In this document: positions 46,233-56,277 of the stretch, piece after piece
Position numbering within the stretch: position 1 is the stretch's first letter
Layout: each line of letters starts with the position of its first letter
Assembly (NCBI RefSeq): GCF_028683135.1
Contig: NZ_JAJUBB010000002.1
Span: 186,001-250,000, forward strand
From: Enterovibrio qingdaonensis
Lineage (GTDB): Bacteria > Pseudomonadota > Gammaproteobacteria > Enterobacterales > Vibrionaceae
Length of the DNA: 64,000 nucleotides
Direction: 5' to 3'
The notes under the pieces: model-generated
Told to the model about the DNA's origin: nothing
The model's input: the letters and a program-made list of their open reading frames with translations, nothing else
Database searches by the model: none
Position numbers and translations under genes: made by a program

Positions 46233-46637
46233 TTTTGGGGCTTCATAAAGCCCTTTCCCTTTTTCACTCAACATATACAAACCACGTCAAATTTCTAATA
46301 CGCTATTTAATACCCGCCGGTGAATGAGGCTCTTCTGCCTCGAAATATCTGTTTATATAAAAATCTGCTGTGTTTGTTGGTAGACAGTTAGACACGCGGA
46401 GTGGTGTGCCTGTCTTCATTGTGTTTTTAGAAATGGCAATTGTAAGCCCATATTGGATGGGACTTGGCGGCGATAGGACGTCATGTACACTGTCCAGTGA
46501 TGACGCCATCTACACCTAAGTGATTAATTTTTAGTAATTTTTATATGTGATATTCAGTCAGGAATACGTTTTTTTAGATGGTGATCACACATTCAATTCC
46601 CTAGCATTCGCGCTTTATTTAACCAGAAGAAAAGCGA
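46233..46637. other. Intergenic region, sigma factor to FG-GAP lipoprotein
   Basis: About 405 bp. It begins with a terminator (GGGCTT-CATA-AAGCCC followed by TTTCCCTTTTT, 46238-46263). The rest is AT-rich with no supported gene; a 68-codon minus-strand frame at 46303-46509 has no convincing features. Confidence 0.5.
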
Positions 46638-49169
46638 ATGAAAACAAGTGTCTATATAAGAAGGTTGGGCGCAGTTAGCCTGCTTTCACTCCTCGCAGCA
46701 TGTGGTGGTGGCAGTGGTGATTCTGCACCCGACACATCCCTCCCAAGTAAAGAAATCCAGACAAGGTTAACCCCAGAGTTTGCCGCGGTGTTCTCTCAAA
46801 AAGTCGCGGCTCAATCGTCACAACGTCTCGACGTTTCCCGAGATGCTGTGGTTCGACAGGACAAGCAAGATCAACGATTCGTCGGCGAGTTAGAAGTGAC
46901 CAATGTGAGCACGCAGGCCGTTCAGACATTGGATTGGTCGGTGACGCTAAGGGCAGATGGTACCGTTGACTCACATGGCACCATTACCCTTACACCAGGG
47001 GTTTATGACTTTGTATTGATGTTGGCGCGCAATGGCAACCAATACGTTGCTCAGTCATTGGCGCAAGAGGTCACGGCTGATGGCAATTTCAGTATCGACT
47101 TGACGCTTCTGCCGAACCTCGGCGACACCATTGTTAACATTGAAGATGTGGATTACCTCTCCACAATGACGTTTGAATACCCATCTTCAGATCTGGCAGC
47201 GTTCACCGAGCCAAAGTTTGGCATGTCGCTAAATGCTGGTGACGAGCTAATTTTCGACATCAACAAAGACGTGGGTGTCGCGGAAGTGACTGTGAACGTG
47301 GACGCGGGTGAATATCAGCTGGGTCTTAACTTCTATGAGGGCCGCATTCTTGTCGGCCAGAACACCGGTAATACTCAAGTAAACTTGGGTAACAATGAAG
47401 ATGTGGTTGTGGACATCATACCGCTACAGGCTGACATCGATTTTACCGTTGAGCGTGTCACCATGAACGGTGAATTCGTCTTTAACGTGCCTGCTGTCAT
47501 TGTTAACGAAGTTGGCGGTGAGGAAAATGTTTCACTGGTCGTGCGCCTGAATGCGGGCAATAACCCTGTGCAGGAAAAAGCCCTTACGGTTGTCGACACT
47601 AACGGTGAATATTCTGCATCAGATAACTTCGCCACGCATGGTGAAAGCTCACTGACGGCCTTCCTTGCCTTCTACGATGCGTCTGCTGCATTGAACGCTT
47701 ACAGTGATGCGCCTTACGCCAGCTGCTCAACCACCATCAGTGTTGAAACACTTCAAGTTCTGGGTTGTAAGCTCGAATTAGCGAGAAACAGCGTGGTGAG
47801 TGGTCGTCTGCTAAGCACCTTGATGCTGAATGTGGCAACAGAAGATGGTGCGCCAGCGACAGGTGCAGAAGTCTACCTCAATGACAAGTTGGTTGGCTTA
47901 ACAGGGGCGAGCTATCAAAGTGGTTCATTAAAAACACACCAAGTGGCGGGAGACTATGCGCTCAAAGTGGAAAAAGCCAACTTTGGCCATACTTCGGCAT
48001 TAACGTTAGCGCCGTTAAGTGTTGTGAACAAGCGTGTAACCTTGATCGACCAAGGCGCACCAACTGAATTGGCGTTTGTCGATTCGGGACAACAGTTAGT
48101 CTCCGTGGATCCAAGAGATACCGTTATCGCCGACATGAACAATGACGGTCATTTGGATGTCATCGAGGTGCAATTCTACAACGACCCTGCAAGTGATACC
48201 GAAGGCACGCTTATTTGGATTAACGACGGTACTGGCCAATTTACCACGAACCATGTCGTTTCCTACGGCAGAGAAAACGCCGCTGCGGTGGGCAATATTT
48301 TCGGGAGTGGCCATCTCGATCTCGTATTGTCGGCGTGGACAGCTGCCAGAGTTTATCGAAACGATGGGACCGGAAGTTTCCAAGGTAATCCTGAGATTTC
48401 TCTGAAGCCAGCGGAGAAATACTGGCCTGTAGATATGGAAATGGCGGACCTGTTTGGCACGGGAAATCTCGATCTTGTGTTCAGTGACGGTACCTCAATG
48501 GGGTATTTCGCAAACGAAGGCAATCAAAGCTTTGTTGAAAAAGATATGCCGGGTTGGAGTATGCCGTGCGGACTTAACAAATCTATTAGTGACTTTGCTT
48601 TGGCCGATTTAAACAACGATGGAATTCTAGATGTCGCTGTCACGTGTTCGTTTAATGCGAATGAATCAGCCCCTAAACAGGCCGTCCTATTGCTAGATAG
48701 CGAGGGTAGTGCCAATGTTGTGGATATCGAAATTCCGACAGGAGAAGGATACATTTACAACTACACGTCGTTAGCGGTAGGCGATCTCAACCACGATGGA
48801 TTTAAAGACATCGTTTATGGCCGTGCAAATAGACCAAGCCTGATGTACTTCAATAACGGTGATGGCACCTTTAGAAATGGTGGGGAAATTGATACCACTG
48901 AAGTAGTGAGTGCATATGCAGTGTCTCTTGTCGATATGAACAATGATGGCAACTTGGACATCATCCTAAGCACGTTGGGTTCAGACCATCAGAATAGGAT
49001 TTTCTTCACTGACGAGAAGGGGGCAATCTACGCAGAGAAACCTATTCTCACGCAAGGTGGAACACTTCATCCTGGCGACTTCAATGGTGATGGGAAAATC
49101 GATTTCTTCCAAAGCAAAAAAAGCGGTGTGAATCCACATGCTTCGATGCATCTCAACGTGACACAGTAA
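46638..49169 (+). CDS. FG-GAP/VCBS repeat surface lipoprotein
   Basis: Lipoprotein of 843 residues: signal ending in lipobox LLAAC (Cys about residue 22) followed by a Gly-Ser linker. The first ~450 residues are beta-rich and unassigned. From about residue 490 come FG-GAP repeats with calcium-binding loops of the DxNxDGxxD kind: DMNNDGHLD, DLNNDGILD, DLNHDGFKD, DMNNDGNLD and DFNGDGKID. These fold as a beta-propeller used in adhesion or binding. It is preceded by the ECF sigma gene, which may control it; that is inference. Binding partner unknown. Confidence 0.9.
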   Translation: MKTSVYIRRLGAVSLLSLLAACGGGSGDSAPDTSLPSKEIQTRLTPEFAAVFSQKVAAQSSQRLDVSRDAVVRQDKQDQRFVGELEVTNVSTQAVQTLDWSVTLRADGTVDSHGTITLTPGVYDFVLMLARNGNQYVAQSLAQEVTADGNFSIDLTLLPNLGDTIVNIEDVDYLSTMTFEYPSSDLAAFTEPKFGMSLNAGDELIFDINKDVGVAEVTVNVDAGEYQLGLNFYEGRILVGQNTGNTQVNLGNNEDVVVDIIPLQADIDFTVERVTMNGEFVFNVPAVIVNEVGGEENVSLVVRLNAGNNPVQEKALTVVDTNGEYSASDNFATHGESSLTAFLAFYDASAALNAYSDAPYASCSTTISVETLQVLGCKLELARNSVVSGRLLSTLMLNVATEDGAPATGAEVYLNDKLVGLTGASYQSGSLKTHQVAGDYALKVEKANFGHTSALTLAPLSVVNKRVTLIDQGAPTELAFVDSGQQLVSVDPRDTVIADMNNDGHLDVIEVQFYNDPASDTEGTLIWINDGTGQFTTNHVVSYGRENAAAVGNIFGSGHLDLVLSAWTAARVYRNDGTGSFQGNPEISLKPAEKYWPVDMEMADLFGTGNLDLVFSDGTSMGYFANEGNQSFVEKDMPGWSMPCGLNKSISDFALADLNNDGILDVAVTCSFNANESAPKQAVLLLDSEGSANVVDIEIPTGEGYIYNYTSLAVGDLNHDGFKDIVYGRANRPSLMYFNNGDGTFRNGGEIDTTEVVSAYAVSLVDMNNDGNLDIILSTLGSDHQNRIFFTDEKGAIYAEKPILTQGGTLHPGDFNGDGKIDFFQSKKSGVNPHASMHLNVTQ

Positions 49170-49238
49170 TCGATAAGCAATAAGGCATGCCTCTTGATGG
49201 ATATATCCTTCATAGAGGCATACCTGTAATTAGCTCGG

Positions 49239-49688
49239 TTATGACCTTATCACCAGACGTGCCACGTTACCGTTACCTAAAAGCAAAATTATTCCAAATA
49301 CCAGCATAATGACGCCGGAGAATGCAACGGGTGGGTTTCCCATATAGTCACTTTTGAGTGCGACAATGGCAGGTATCACTGACCACAGGCTGTTTATTAT
49401 CACGTTCAGTGCTAAAAGCGCGATGCCAACGCGTGATAGATCGAACGCGCTGAGACCGATCTTTTCATCGCCAACCTCATTGGGAGTCAGCTTTTTAGCA
49501 ATCGTTAAAGGAAATTTCCATGTGATAAAGGCGACCAGAACGTAGAGGCCGCTTACGGTCAACAGCTCAACATTTTCTCGCGCAACATCTTTGACGGACA
49601 AAAAAGACAGGGTTGTAAATATCGCCTCTAAAAACAACATAAGTGCAAATATACGAAGACCAACTGACAATATGGTTCTAATGTTCAT
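49239..49688 (-). CDS. Hypothetical membrane protein, four segments
   Basis: Protein of 149 residues with four hydrophobic segments (about 8-26, 44-60, 86-104 and 122-142). Not recognised. It is single, and faces the FG-GAP lipoprotein gene convergently. Confidence 0.7.
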   Translation of the reverse strand: MNIRTILSVGLRIFALMLFLEAIFTTLSFLSVKDVARENVELLTVSGLYVLVAFITWKFPLTIAKKLTPNEVGDEKIGLSAFDLSRVGIALLALNVIINSLWSVIPAIVALKSDYMGNPPVAFSGVIMLVFGIILLLGNGNVARLVIRS

Positions 49689-50097
49689 TTCACGTCCTTA
49701 TTGAATGTACATTCTGGATTTTTGTGGGGAATATCTCTGACTTCAGGCAAGCTTAACACGATGTTTTAACAAGAATATCACTAAGGTTGTGATTGCTGCG
49801 AGCGAAGGAATGCCACAACGCAGAGGACTTCTACAGACTTCACGAAATTTCCCGTGGAGATGGGTTTTGAATAGTTGGAAGTGTAGGAAGAGATTGAAGT
49901 GTACGAGGTTTACGTTGGGATAATAGCGGCTCAGCGTTTACGCTCAAAGCCGCAAGTCTCGCACTGGTTAGGGTAGGTAAATGGATAAGTGCCTACTGGT
50001 CATCCAATGTAGTCATAGTTGCTTGTTATGAGACCTCTATTTTCGTCCCATAATTCGAAGTATTCTCAAAAATAGATTAATAATATCCCTAGTTAGC
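49689..50097. other. Intergenic region, nothing recognised
   Basis: About 410 bp between two minus-strand hypothetical genes. I see no gene, tRNA, repeat or strong hairpin. Confidence 0.4.
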
Positions 50098-50655
50098 TTA
50101 TCGCGTGTTATTGATTGCGCTGGTAGGTGCAAAGCTATTTATTAAATACGCAGCACTTTGATCATTTTCAAAATTAATTAGTCGAGGTTTACATGCTCTA
50201 GACCTTGGACCATAGAAAGCGATTGGATCTCTACCATTTTGCGGGTTTGTGATTTTTTCGAGTGTAGTGCTGTATTCTTGAAATAATTCCTGTAAATGGG
50301 AATCACTGACTTCTTGGCGTTTACCACTGCAAGTAAAAAGCTTCTCATGGTCGATGCCACGAAGAATTGCTTGGAACTGTAGTGTAGAAGTTAGAGATAT
50401 GAATTTATCTTTTTCTCGGTAAAATTCTATTTGTGTTTTCTGCTCATTGTTCTTAGCTATTAATTCGGCATTCGCTTGTTTAAGTGGCGTGATTTCAACG
50501 TCAAATCGATGTTTTTCCCAGCGAATACCAAAGCTAAATGCCCCTCCGATTAACGAGAAAACTACACCTGTTGTTATAACTAAGTGAGCCGGCTTTATTG
50601 CTTTTAATAACTGTGTGACCGTGACATCATCCAAGTCATTTGTCTTGTTATTCAC
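50098..50655 (-). CDS. Hypothetical single-pass membrane protein with coiled coil
   Basis: Protein of 185 residues: one hydrophobic segment at about 25-45, followed by a heptad-like helical stretch about 50-85 (LKQANAELIAKNNEQKTQIEFYRE) and a C-terminal domain with two conserved-looking cysteines (TCSGKRQ and SRACKPR). Not recognised. Isolated between long non-coding gaps. Confidence 0.65.
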   Translation of the reverse strand: MNNKTNDLDDVTVTQLLKAIKPAHLVITTGVVFSLIGGAFSFGIRWEKHRFDVEITPLKQANAELIAKNNEQKTQIEFYREKDKFISLTSTLQFQAILRGIDHEKLFTCSGKRQEVSDSHLQELFQEYSTTLEKITNPQNGRDPIAFYGPRSRACKPRLINFENDQSAAYLINSFAPTSAINNTR

Positions 50656-51150
50656 GATTGAACCTCCATAATCCCTAACCTTGCAATGAAGGGGGGTATC
50701 AGTTCGCCTAAAACCACGTCAATCCTTTGTATTCGAGCTACTTTTTAAAACTTTCGTGGCGACAAAGCACACCGCATATGGCCTAATTACGTAAACTGTA
50801 TTCAATCAATTATTTTGTTGTAGATAATAAGGCAACTTCCTTTCGCCATTGCAGTTTCGTAAGCCTCTGCCATAAAGACGTTATTGGTTAGCCACGCAGC
50901 AAGCGTAAGGTTCGATCTTCTACAAGTATGGTAAAGGGAGCCGTAACAATAACGTGACGAAAATGAGACAGACTCACTTCGGTCAAATCTGATCTACGGA
51001 AATTTCACACGAAGGTTTTGGTTGTCGAGAGGAGAAAATAGGGACGACGGATTGTGCAGTGGGAATATTGGCTTATAGAACCTAAAAACGGTGAGCAAAT
51101 TGAGCGGGCTCAATTTACTCACGTAGTTCCGGTGTCAGACAAAATCTGAT
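50656..51150. other. Intergenic region with minus-strand terminator
   Basis: About 495 bp. Its right end carries a strong hairpin (51091-51122; GTGAG-AAATTGAGC against GCTCAATTT-CTCAC), followed on the minus strand by CGTTTTTA, a likely terminator of the gene at 51151-51609. The rest shows nothing I recognise. Confidence 0.6.
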
Positions 51151-51609
51151 TTAGTCTTGAGGATGTTCCTTTTCACTGATCTCTGCATAGGTGTGCAGAA
51201 GTTCTGTCAGCGTCTTAACCCAACCAAATACATCTGAAGGAGGATTGTTAAGTATGGTTTCTACATGCTCGCAGTGGGTTTCAAGCGTAATCGCTTGTTC
51301 CAAACGAAACGAGATTGCATAGAAATGCCAAAGGACTAAACGCGTCATCCTTTCGCTGTTTTGTTTTGCATTTTCTGAGTCTTCAAATGCTTGCCCAATT
51401 TCACTCAGAGCGATTGCCGTCATGCGTAACATGGCATCAAGACGTGCTGATAGCAGGCGTTCTTCGCTGTCTACTTCTTCTTGCTCGAAGGTGAAAATTT
51501 CACTCATTACATCTTCAGGTACCATTCTACTGATCATTCGAGCACTGAACTCTTCCAGTTCATGACGTGGCATGGTTACGAGACATTCAAAGGAGTAATC
51601 GCGAATCAT
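51151..51609 (-). CDS. Hypothetical all-helical protein
   Basis: Soluble acidic protein of 152 residues, predicted helical throughout with no membrane segment or known motif. Its ribosome-binding region is weak but the frame is clean. A strong hairpin follows the stop. Not recognised. Confidence 0.6.
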   Translation of the reverse strand: MIRDYSFECLVTMPRHELEEFSARMISRMVPEDVMSEIFTFEQEEVDSEERLLSARLDAMLRMTAIALSEIGQAFEDSENAKQNSERMTRLVLWHFYAISFRLEQAITLETHCEHVETILNNPPSDVFGWVKTLTELLHTYAEISEKEHPQD

Positions 51610-51745
51610 AAAGTCACTCTAATTCGTTATAAATTTCAATTCACGCATTCTAATTACTAAGGTGTCATTTACCACTGTTTTCTTTGTGCTTGACGCGCAA
51701 GGTGCAAAACGAACACAGCAATAGCGAACAGAGCAAAAACCGCGC

Positions 51746-52741
51746 TCACCCACAAGATCGTCTAATACAAAGCTGCGGCGGGAAAATCACGCTTTTTATG
51801 TTGGCACTATCACCACGCATTCTGGCGAGTACACATTCACCGGCAGCTTCGCCTATTTTGCGCGCCGACACAGAGACAGTGGAGAGGTTAGGGGAGCTGT
51901 CACTCGCTTCAGGCACGTCATCGAATCCAATAACAGCGATGTCTTTTCCAACGCGAAGTCCGCGATCTTTAATTGCTCTCATTACGCCAAAAGCCACAAT
52001 GTCCTGATAGCCAATAATGGCTGTAATTTCAGGGTGCGCGTCTAACAGAGTATGCGTAGCGGAAGCTCCGTCTGCGCGGCTTGCCTTACAGCTCACCATG
52101 TAATGTTCATTGGGTGCAATACCGTGTTCTAACAGCTTTGCCATATAGCCGCCAATGCGGTGAGCGCGGGTTTGAGAGCTTAGCGAACCGCCAACGAACG
52201 CTATATGACGGTGCCCTTGGCGAATAAGATGCTCAGTTGCCATTTGCACGCCAAGAAAGTTATTCGTGCCGACATAATCTGAAATGGCATCGTCGCATTG
52301 GCGCACGACCTGAACGATGGGAATACCTCGGTGCTTCACGGAGCTCAGAAACTGCTTATCGGTATCAGGCGCAGGGCACAGGATTAACCCGCCTGCGTTT
52401 TGGCTGATCAGAGATTCGATGAGGCGATTTTGCTTCGCGACATTCTCCTCCGTGTGGGCTAGAAAAAGCAGCACCTCATTTTCTTCCAGATAACCACTAA
52501 GACCAGCTATGAGCTCGGCATAGAAAGGGTTGACGATATCGGGAATAAGCAAGCCTACTGAATTACTGCGCTTATGACGAAGGTTAGCGGCGGCTTGATT
52601 GTAGATATAGCCCAATTCGCTAACGGCATCTAACACTCTTTTTCGGGTTTTATCAGAGATTCGACCTTTGTTTGTCAGCACCATAGAGACGGTTGCAGTG
52701 GATACCTGACAGCGTTTTGCAACGTCATAAATTGTGGTCAT
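51746..52741 (-). CDS. LacI family repressor, MalI-like
   Basis: Repressor of 331 residues: N-terminal HTH (TIYDVAKRCQVSTATVSMVLTNKGRISDKTRKRVLDAV), hinge, and periplasmic-binding-like sugar domain (about 60-330). The hinge and early part (ELGYIYNQAAANLRHKRSNSVGLLIPDI) are close in style to MalI. It is divergent from an isomerase and PTS IICB gene, and a palindromic operator lies between them, so it very likely represses that operon and itself. The inducer is unknown, perhaps the PTS sugar or its phosphate. Confidence 0.92.
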   Translation of the reverse strand: MTTIYDVAKRCQVSTATVSMVLTNKGRISDKTRKRVLDAVSELGYIYNQAAANLRHKRSNSVGLLIPDIVNPFYAELIAGLSGYLEENEVLLFLAHTEENVAKQNRLIESLISQNAGGLILCPAPDTDKQFLSSVKHRGIPIVQVVRQCDDAISDYVGTNNFLGVQMATEHLIRQGHRHIAFVGGSLSSQTRAHRIGGYMAKLLEHGIAPNEHYMVSCKASRADGASATHTLLDAHPEITAIIGYQDIVAFGVMRAIKDRGLRVGKDIAVIGFDDVPEASDSSPNLSTVSVSARKIGEAAGECVLARMRGDSANIKSVIFPPQLCIRRSCG

Positions 52742-52762
52742 TTACGGCTAATTTCTGCGTGA

Positions 52763-52774
52763 TTAATCGATTAA
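52763..52774. promoter_or_regulatory. Palindromic operator for the LacI-type repressor
   Basis: TTAATCGATTAA, a perfect 12-bp palindrome with central CG, the classical form of LacI-family operators, 22 bp from the repressor start. A second imperfect copy is at 52861-52877 (GGTTAACCGAGTTTACC), nearer the isomerase gene. Confidence 0.6.
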
Positions 52775-52946
52775 CCTTTATTTTCGCTAATTCCTGCCGT
52801 CTCGCTGTGATCCAGTAATCACTTCCTCACTAATCCCTGATTACTGTAGGGAAAATGGCGGGTTAACCGAGTTTACCAGTTTGTCGTGACGGACTGTCCT
52901 TCATTAGCATGTGGATAAACGCAAATGCTGTATCGAAGGAACCGTT

Positions 52947-54701
52947 TTGAAGTACCAATCTTTTTCATCAAATTACGATAAATCTCCTCGCGTCACTGTG
53001 ACTGGGTATGACAATCACGCGTGGCAAGGGTGGTCTGCCATTCTCGACACGGTAAAAACGCGTCTGGATGGAAATAAACATATCGTCGTCATAGATACTT
53101 ATCACGGTGTCGATCATGAATTATTGAAGCGTGACTTTATCGATAAGCTGGCTCCCGCAGCGACGTTCTTTACACAAGATGCTAAGTTCCCAGAACCACA
53201 TATCTTCAGCATGCTGGAACGCCATATAACCGACGACCGCGTGTTCGGTATTCTCGCGCCACACAAGATTAACGAATTTTTTGATACGAATGCGATTGCT
53301 CGCCTATCGGCAGAAATAGATGCCATAGCGGTTGGGACAATCGTTGTTTACGGCCCCGCGGCAAGCCTGTTTTGCAACGCTGACACCTTGATTTACGCCG
53401 ATTTAGCCCGTTGGGAAATCCAGCACCGTTTCCGTCATTATCAATTGGATAATTGGGGGGCAGAAAATGCCGACGAGGACATTCTGCGCCGCTATAAACG
53501 CGCCTTCTTTATTGAATGGCGTGTGTTCGACCGCCACAAAACCAAGGTGCTGCCGCACGCCGACTTCCTGCTCGATACAAATAATTTAGAACAGCCAAAA
53601 TTGGTAAGCGGCGAAGCGTTATTGGCTGGGTTAAAACAGACCACACAACAACCGTTCCGATTGGTACCTTTTTTCGACCCCGGCGTTTGGGGTGGGCAGT
53701 GGATGAAAGAGGTCTGCGATCTTGATGCCGACAAACCGAATTACGCCTGGTGTTTTGACTGTGTACCGGAAGAGAACAGCCTTGTTCTGAATTATGCAGG
53801 TGTCCACGTAGAAATTCCCGCGCAGGATCTTGTGCTGTTGGAACCTAAAGCACTACTTGGGGAACACGTGCATGCACGATTTGGCGCAGAATTCCCAATC
53901 CGCTTCGACTTCCTCGATACCATGGAAGGGCAGCATTTGAGCTTGCAAGTTCACCCGTTAACGGAATATATCCAGCAAGAATTCGGCATGCATTATACCC
54001 AAGATGAAAGTTACTACATGCTTGATACGGGTGATGATGCGTGTGTTTATCTCGGCACAAAAACGGGCATTGATCCTGATGAAATGTTGTGTGAACTCGC
54101 GCTTGCGCAGCAGACGGGCGAAGCATTTAACGATGAGAAATTCATTAATCGCTTCCCCGCGAAAAAACACGATCACTTCCTGATCCCTGCGGGCACCATT
54201 CATTGCTCTGGCAGCAATTCAATGGTGTTGGAGATCAGTGCCACGCCTTACATCTTTACCTTCAAGCTCTGGGATTGGGGACGTTTAGGTATGGACGGTC
54301 AACCAAGACCTGTTCACCTCGATCATGGCAAAGAAGTGATCCAATGGGATCGCAATACTGAGTGGGTTGAAAAGAACCTCATTAATGACATCACGCTCAT
54401 TGAACAGGGTGATGGATGGCGTGAAGAGCGCACCGGTTTGCATGAAAGAGAGTTTATTGAAACGCGTCGTCATTGGTTCAGTAAGCCTGTGGCTCACCAA
54501 ACCGATGGCAACGTCAACGTTCTCAATTTGATTGAGGGTAGAGAAGCGTTGGTATCAAGTCCGAAGGATGCGTTTGACCCCTTCGTTGTTCACTACGCCG
54601 AAACCTTCATCATCCCTGCGAGTGTGGGTGAATACGTTATTCAACCTTATGGAGAAAGCGAAGGGCAAACCATCGCAACGATTAAAGCTTACGTCAGATA
54701 G
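52947..54701 (+). CDS. Class I mannose-6-phosphate isomerase with kinase-like N-terminal half
   Basis: Protein of 584 residues. The C-terminal half (about 230-584) is a type I phosphomannose isomerase cupin: LSLQVHPLTEY, DESYYMLDTGD, HDHFLIPAGTIHCSGSN and ISATPYIFTFKLWDWGR carry the zinc-binding His/Glu residues; it interconverts mannose-6-P and fructose-6-P. The N-terminal ~215 residues resemble a uridine-kinase-like fold (EWRVFDRHKTKVLPHADFLLD) but have no P-loop I can see. TTG 52947 follows AAGGA at good spacing; GTG 52911 is an alternative. First gene of a LacI-controlled operon with PTS IICB. Confidence 0.87.
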   Translation: MKYQSFSSNYDKSPRVTVTGYDNHAWQGWSAILDTVKTRLDGNKHIVVIDTYHGVDHELLKRDFIDKLAPAATFFTQDAKFPEPHIFSMLERHITDDRVFGILAPHKINEFFDTNAIARLSAEIDAIAVGTIVVYGPAASLFCNADTLIYADLARWEIQHRFRHYQLDNWGAENADEDILRRYKRAFFIEWRVFDRHKTKVLPHADFLLDTNNLEQPKLVSGEALLAGLKQTTQQPFRLVPFFDPGVWGGQWMKEVCDLDADKPNYAWCFDCVPEENSLVLNYAGVHVEIPAQDLVLLEPKALLGEHVHARFGAEFPIRFDFLDTMEGQHLSLQVHPLTEYIQQEFGMHYTQDESYYMLDTGDDACVYLGTKTGIDPDEMLCELALAQQTGEAFNDEKFINRFPAKKHDHFLIPAGTIHCSGSNSMVLEISATPYIFTFKLWDWGRLGMDGQPRPVHLDHGKEVIQWDRNTEWVEKNLINDITLIEQGDGWREERTGLHEREFIETRRHWFSKPVAHQTDGNVNVLNLIEGREALVSSPKDAFDPFVVHYAETFIIPASVGEYVIQPYGESEGQTIATIKAYVR

Positions 54702-54744
54702 TTGTTTTCCTGCTGAAGTGCATATTAAGTACAAGGAATATGAA

Positions 54745-56277
54745 ATGAATAAGTCTATTTGGGTCTTCTTACAATCTCTCGGCAAGACGTTCATGCTACC
54801 GATCGCGCTTCTTGCCTTTTCAGGTATTTTGCTGGGTATCGGGGCAGGTTTCGGTGGTCAGGCCGTCCAAGAAGCATTGCCGTTTTTAGCGGCACCTTGG
54901 TTGCAGGCTGTGTTCACCTTTATGGTGAAAATTGGCCTCGTCGCGTTTATTTTTCTCCCAATTCTTTTCGCGATGGCCATTCCTATCGGGTTGGCAAAAG
55001 AAGACAAGGGCGTTGCTGCAATGTCGGGTTTTGTTGGCTATGCGGTAATGAACCTTGCTATCAATACCTACCTGACGGTATCTGGCGGTATTGAAGGGGC
55101 AACGATCAAAAACATCTTGGGTATTGAAACCATTGATACGGGTGTATTGGGCGGTGTTATCACGGGTATCATCGTTTACAAGTTGCATGAGAAATACCGC
55201 GAAGTGCAATTTCCTGATGCCTTCGCCTTTTGGAGCGGTGCGCGATTTATTCCAATCGTGACTACAGCAGTGATGGCGATTGTGGGTTTAGCAGTGCCGT
55301 TTATTTGGCCGCCTGTCCAAACAGCAATTAATACCATTGGCGATCTTATTGCGGTGTCAGGCCCATTCGGACCGTTCTTGTTTGGCCTGAGTGAAATGTT
55401 GCTGCTGCCGTTTGGTTTGCATCACATCGTCACGTCCATGGTGCGTTTTACTGAAATCGGCGGCACACAGGTTGTTAACGGCGAAGTGGTTCATGGTGCG
55501 CTGAGTATTTTCTATGCACAGCTAGGCGCAAACGAAGCGATTTCATCATCAGCCACTGCGTTTCTGTCTGGTGGCAAAATGCCAACGCTGATCTTTGGCC
55601 TTCCTGGTGCGGCTGTCGCGATTTATATGTCTGCCAAGCTGAAAAACCGCCCTGCGGTAAAAGGCCTGATTATCTCGGGCATTATCGCGTCTGCAGTTGG
55701 CGGTATTACCGAACCGATTCTGTTCTTGTTCCTTTTCATTGCACCTGCGTTGTATGTTGCACATGCGTGTTTCTATGGCTTGGGTTTTATGGTGATGAAC
55801 TTACTTGACCACACCATCGGTAATACTGACGGTAACGTTATCGACTTCTTTACCTTTGGTATTTTGCAAGGGACACACACGGGTTGGTTGCATCTATTGT
55901 GGGTAGGTCCTTTGTTCTTTGCGCTGTATTTCTTCACCTTCAAATGGGCGATTGAGAAATGGAACATCATGACGCCAGGACGTGCAGAAGACGAAGACTG
56001 CGCGCAGATGGAGACGATTTCATCTACCAAAGAGGCCGGAGACTTTAAAGCAACCCAATTCATTAATGCTCTAGGCGGGAAAGACAACATCGCTTCTTTA
56101 GACAATTGCATCACCCGACTGCGTATGACAGTGCAGGATATGACAAAAGTCTCTGACGATGAGTTGAAAAAGCTCGGTGCGCTTGGTGTGGTGAAGCTCG
56201 ATGATAAAGCATTGCAGGTCGTGATTGGGCCGCAGGTACATATGCTGAAAAATTCAATGAGCAAGCTGATACGTTAA
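54745..56277 (+). CDS. PTS glucose/maltose-family IICB component, MalX-like
   Basis: PTS permease of 510 residues: IIC membrane domain (about 1-405) with the GITEPILFLFLF-type motif and IIB domain at the C-terminus carrying the phosphorylated Cys455 in DNCITRLRM. No IIA domain is fused, so the general EIIA-Glc presumably supplies phosphate. ATG 54745 has AAGGA seven bases upstream. It follows the isomerase gene by 43 bp under a LacI/MalI-like repressor. Pairing with a mannose-6-P isomerase points to mannose or a mannose-containing sugar rather than maltose; that is inference. Confidence 0.92.
   Translation: MNKSIWVFLQSLGKTFMLPIALLAFSGILLGIGAGFGGQAVQEALPFLAAPWLQAVFTFMVKIGLVAFIFLPILFAMAIPIGLAKEDKGVAAMSGFVGYAVMNLAINTYLTVSGGIEGATIKNILGIETIDTGVLGGVITGIIVYKLHEKYREVQFPDAFAFWSGARFIPIVTTAVMAIVGLAVPFIWPPVQTAINTIGDLIAVSGPFGPFLFGLSEMLLLPFGLHHIVTSMVRFTEIGGTQVVNGEVVHGALSIFYAQLGANEAISSSATAFLSGGKMPTLIFGLPGAAVAIYMSAKLKNRPAVKGLIISGIIASAVGGITEPILFLFLFIAPALYVAHACFYGLGFMVMNLLDHTIGNTDGNVIDFFTFGILQGTHTGWLHLLWVGPLFFALYFFTFKWAIEKWNIMTPGRAEDEDCAQMETISSTKEAGDFKATQFINALGGKDNIASLDNCITRLRMTVQDMTKVSDDELKKLGALGVVKLDDKALQVVIGPQVHMLKNSMSKLIR

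Noticed and set aside
46303-46509. 68-codon minus-strand gene in the gap before the FG-GAP lipoprotein
   Set aside because: No ribosome-binding site, low-complexity product, no recognisable domain.
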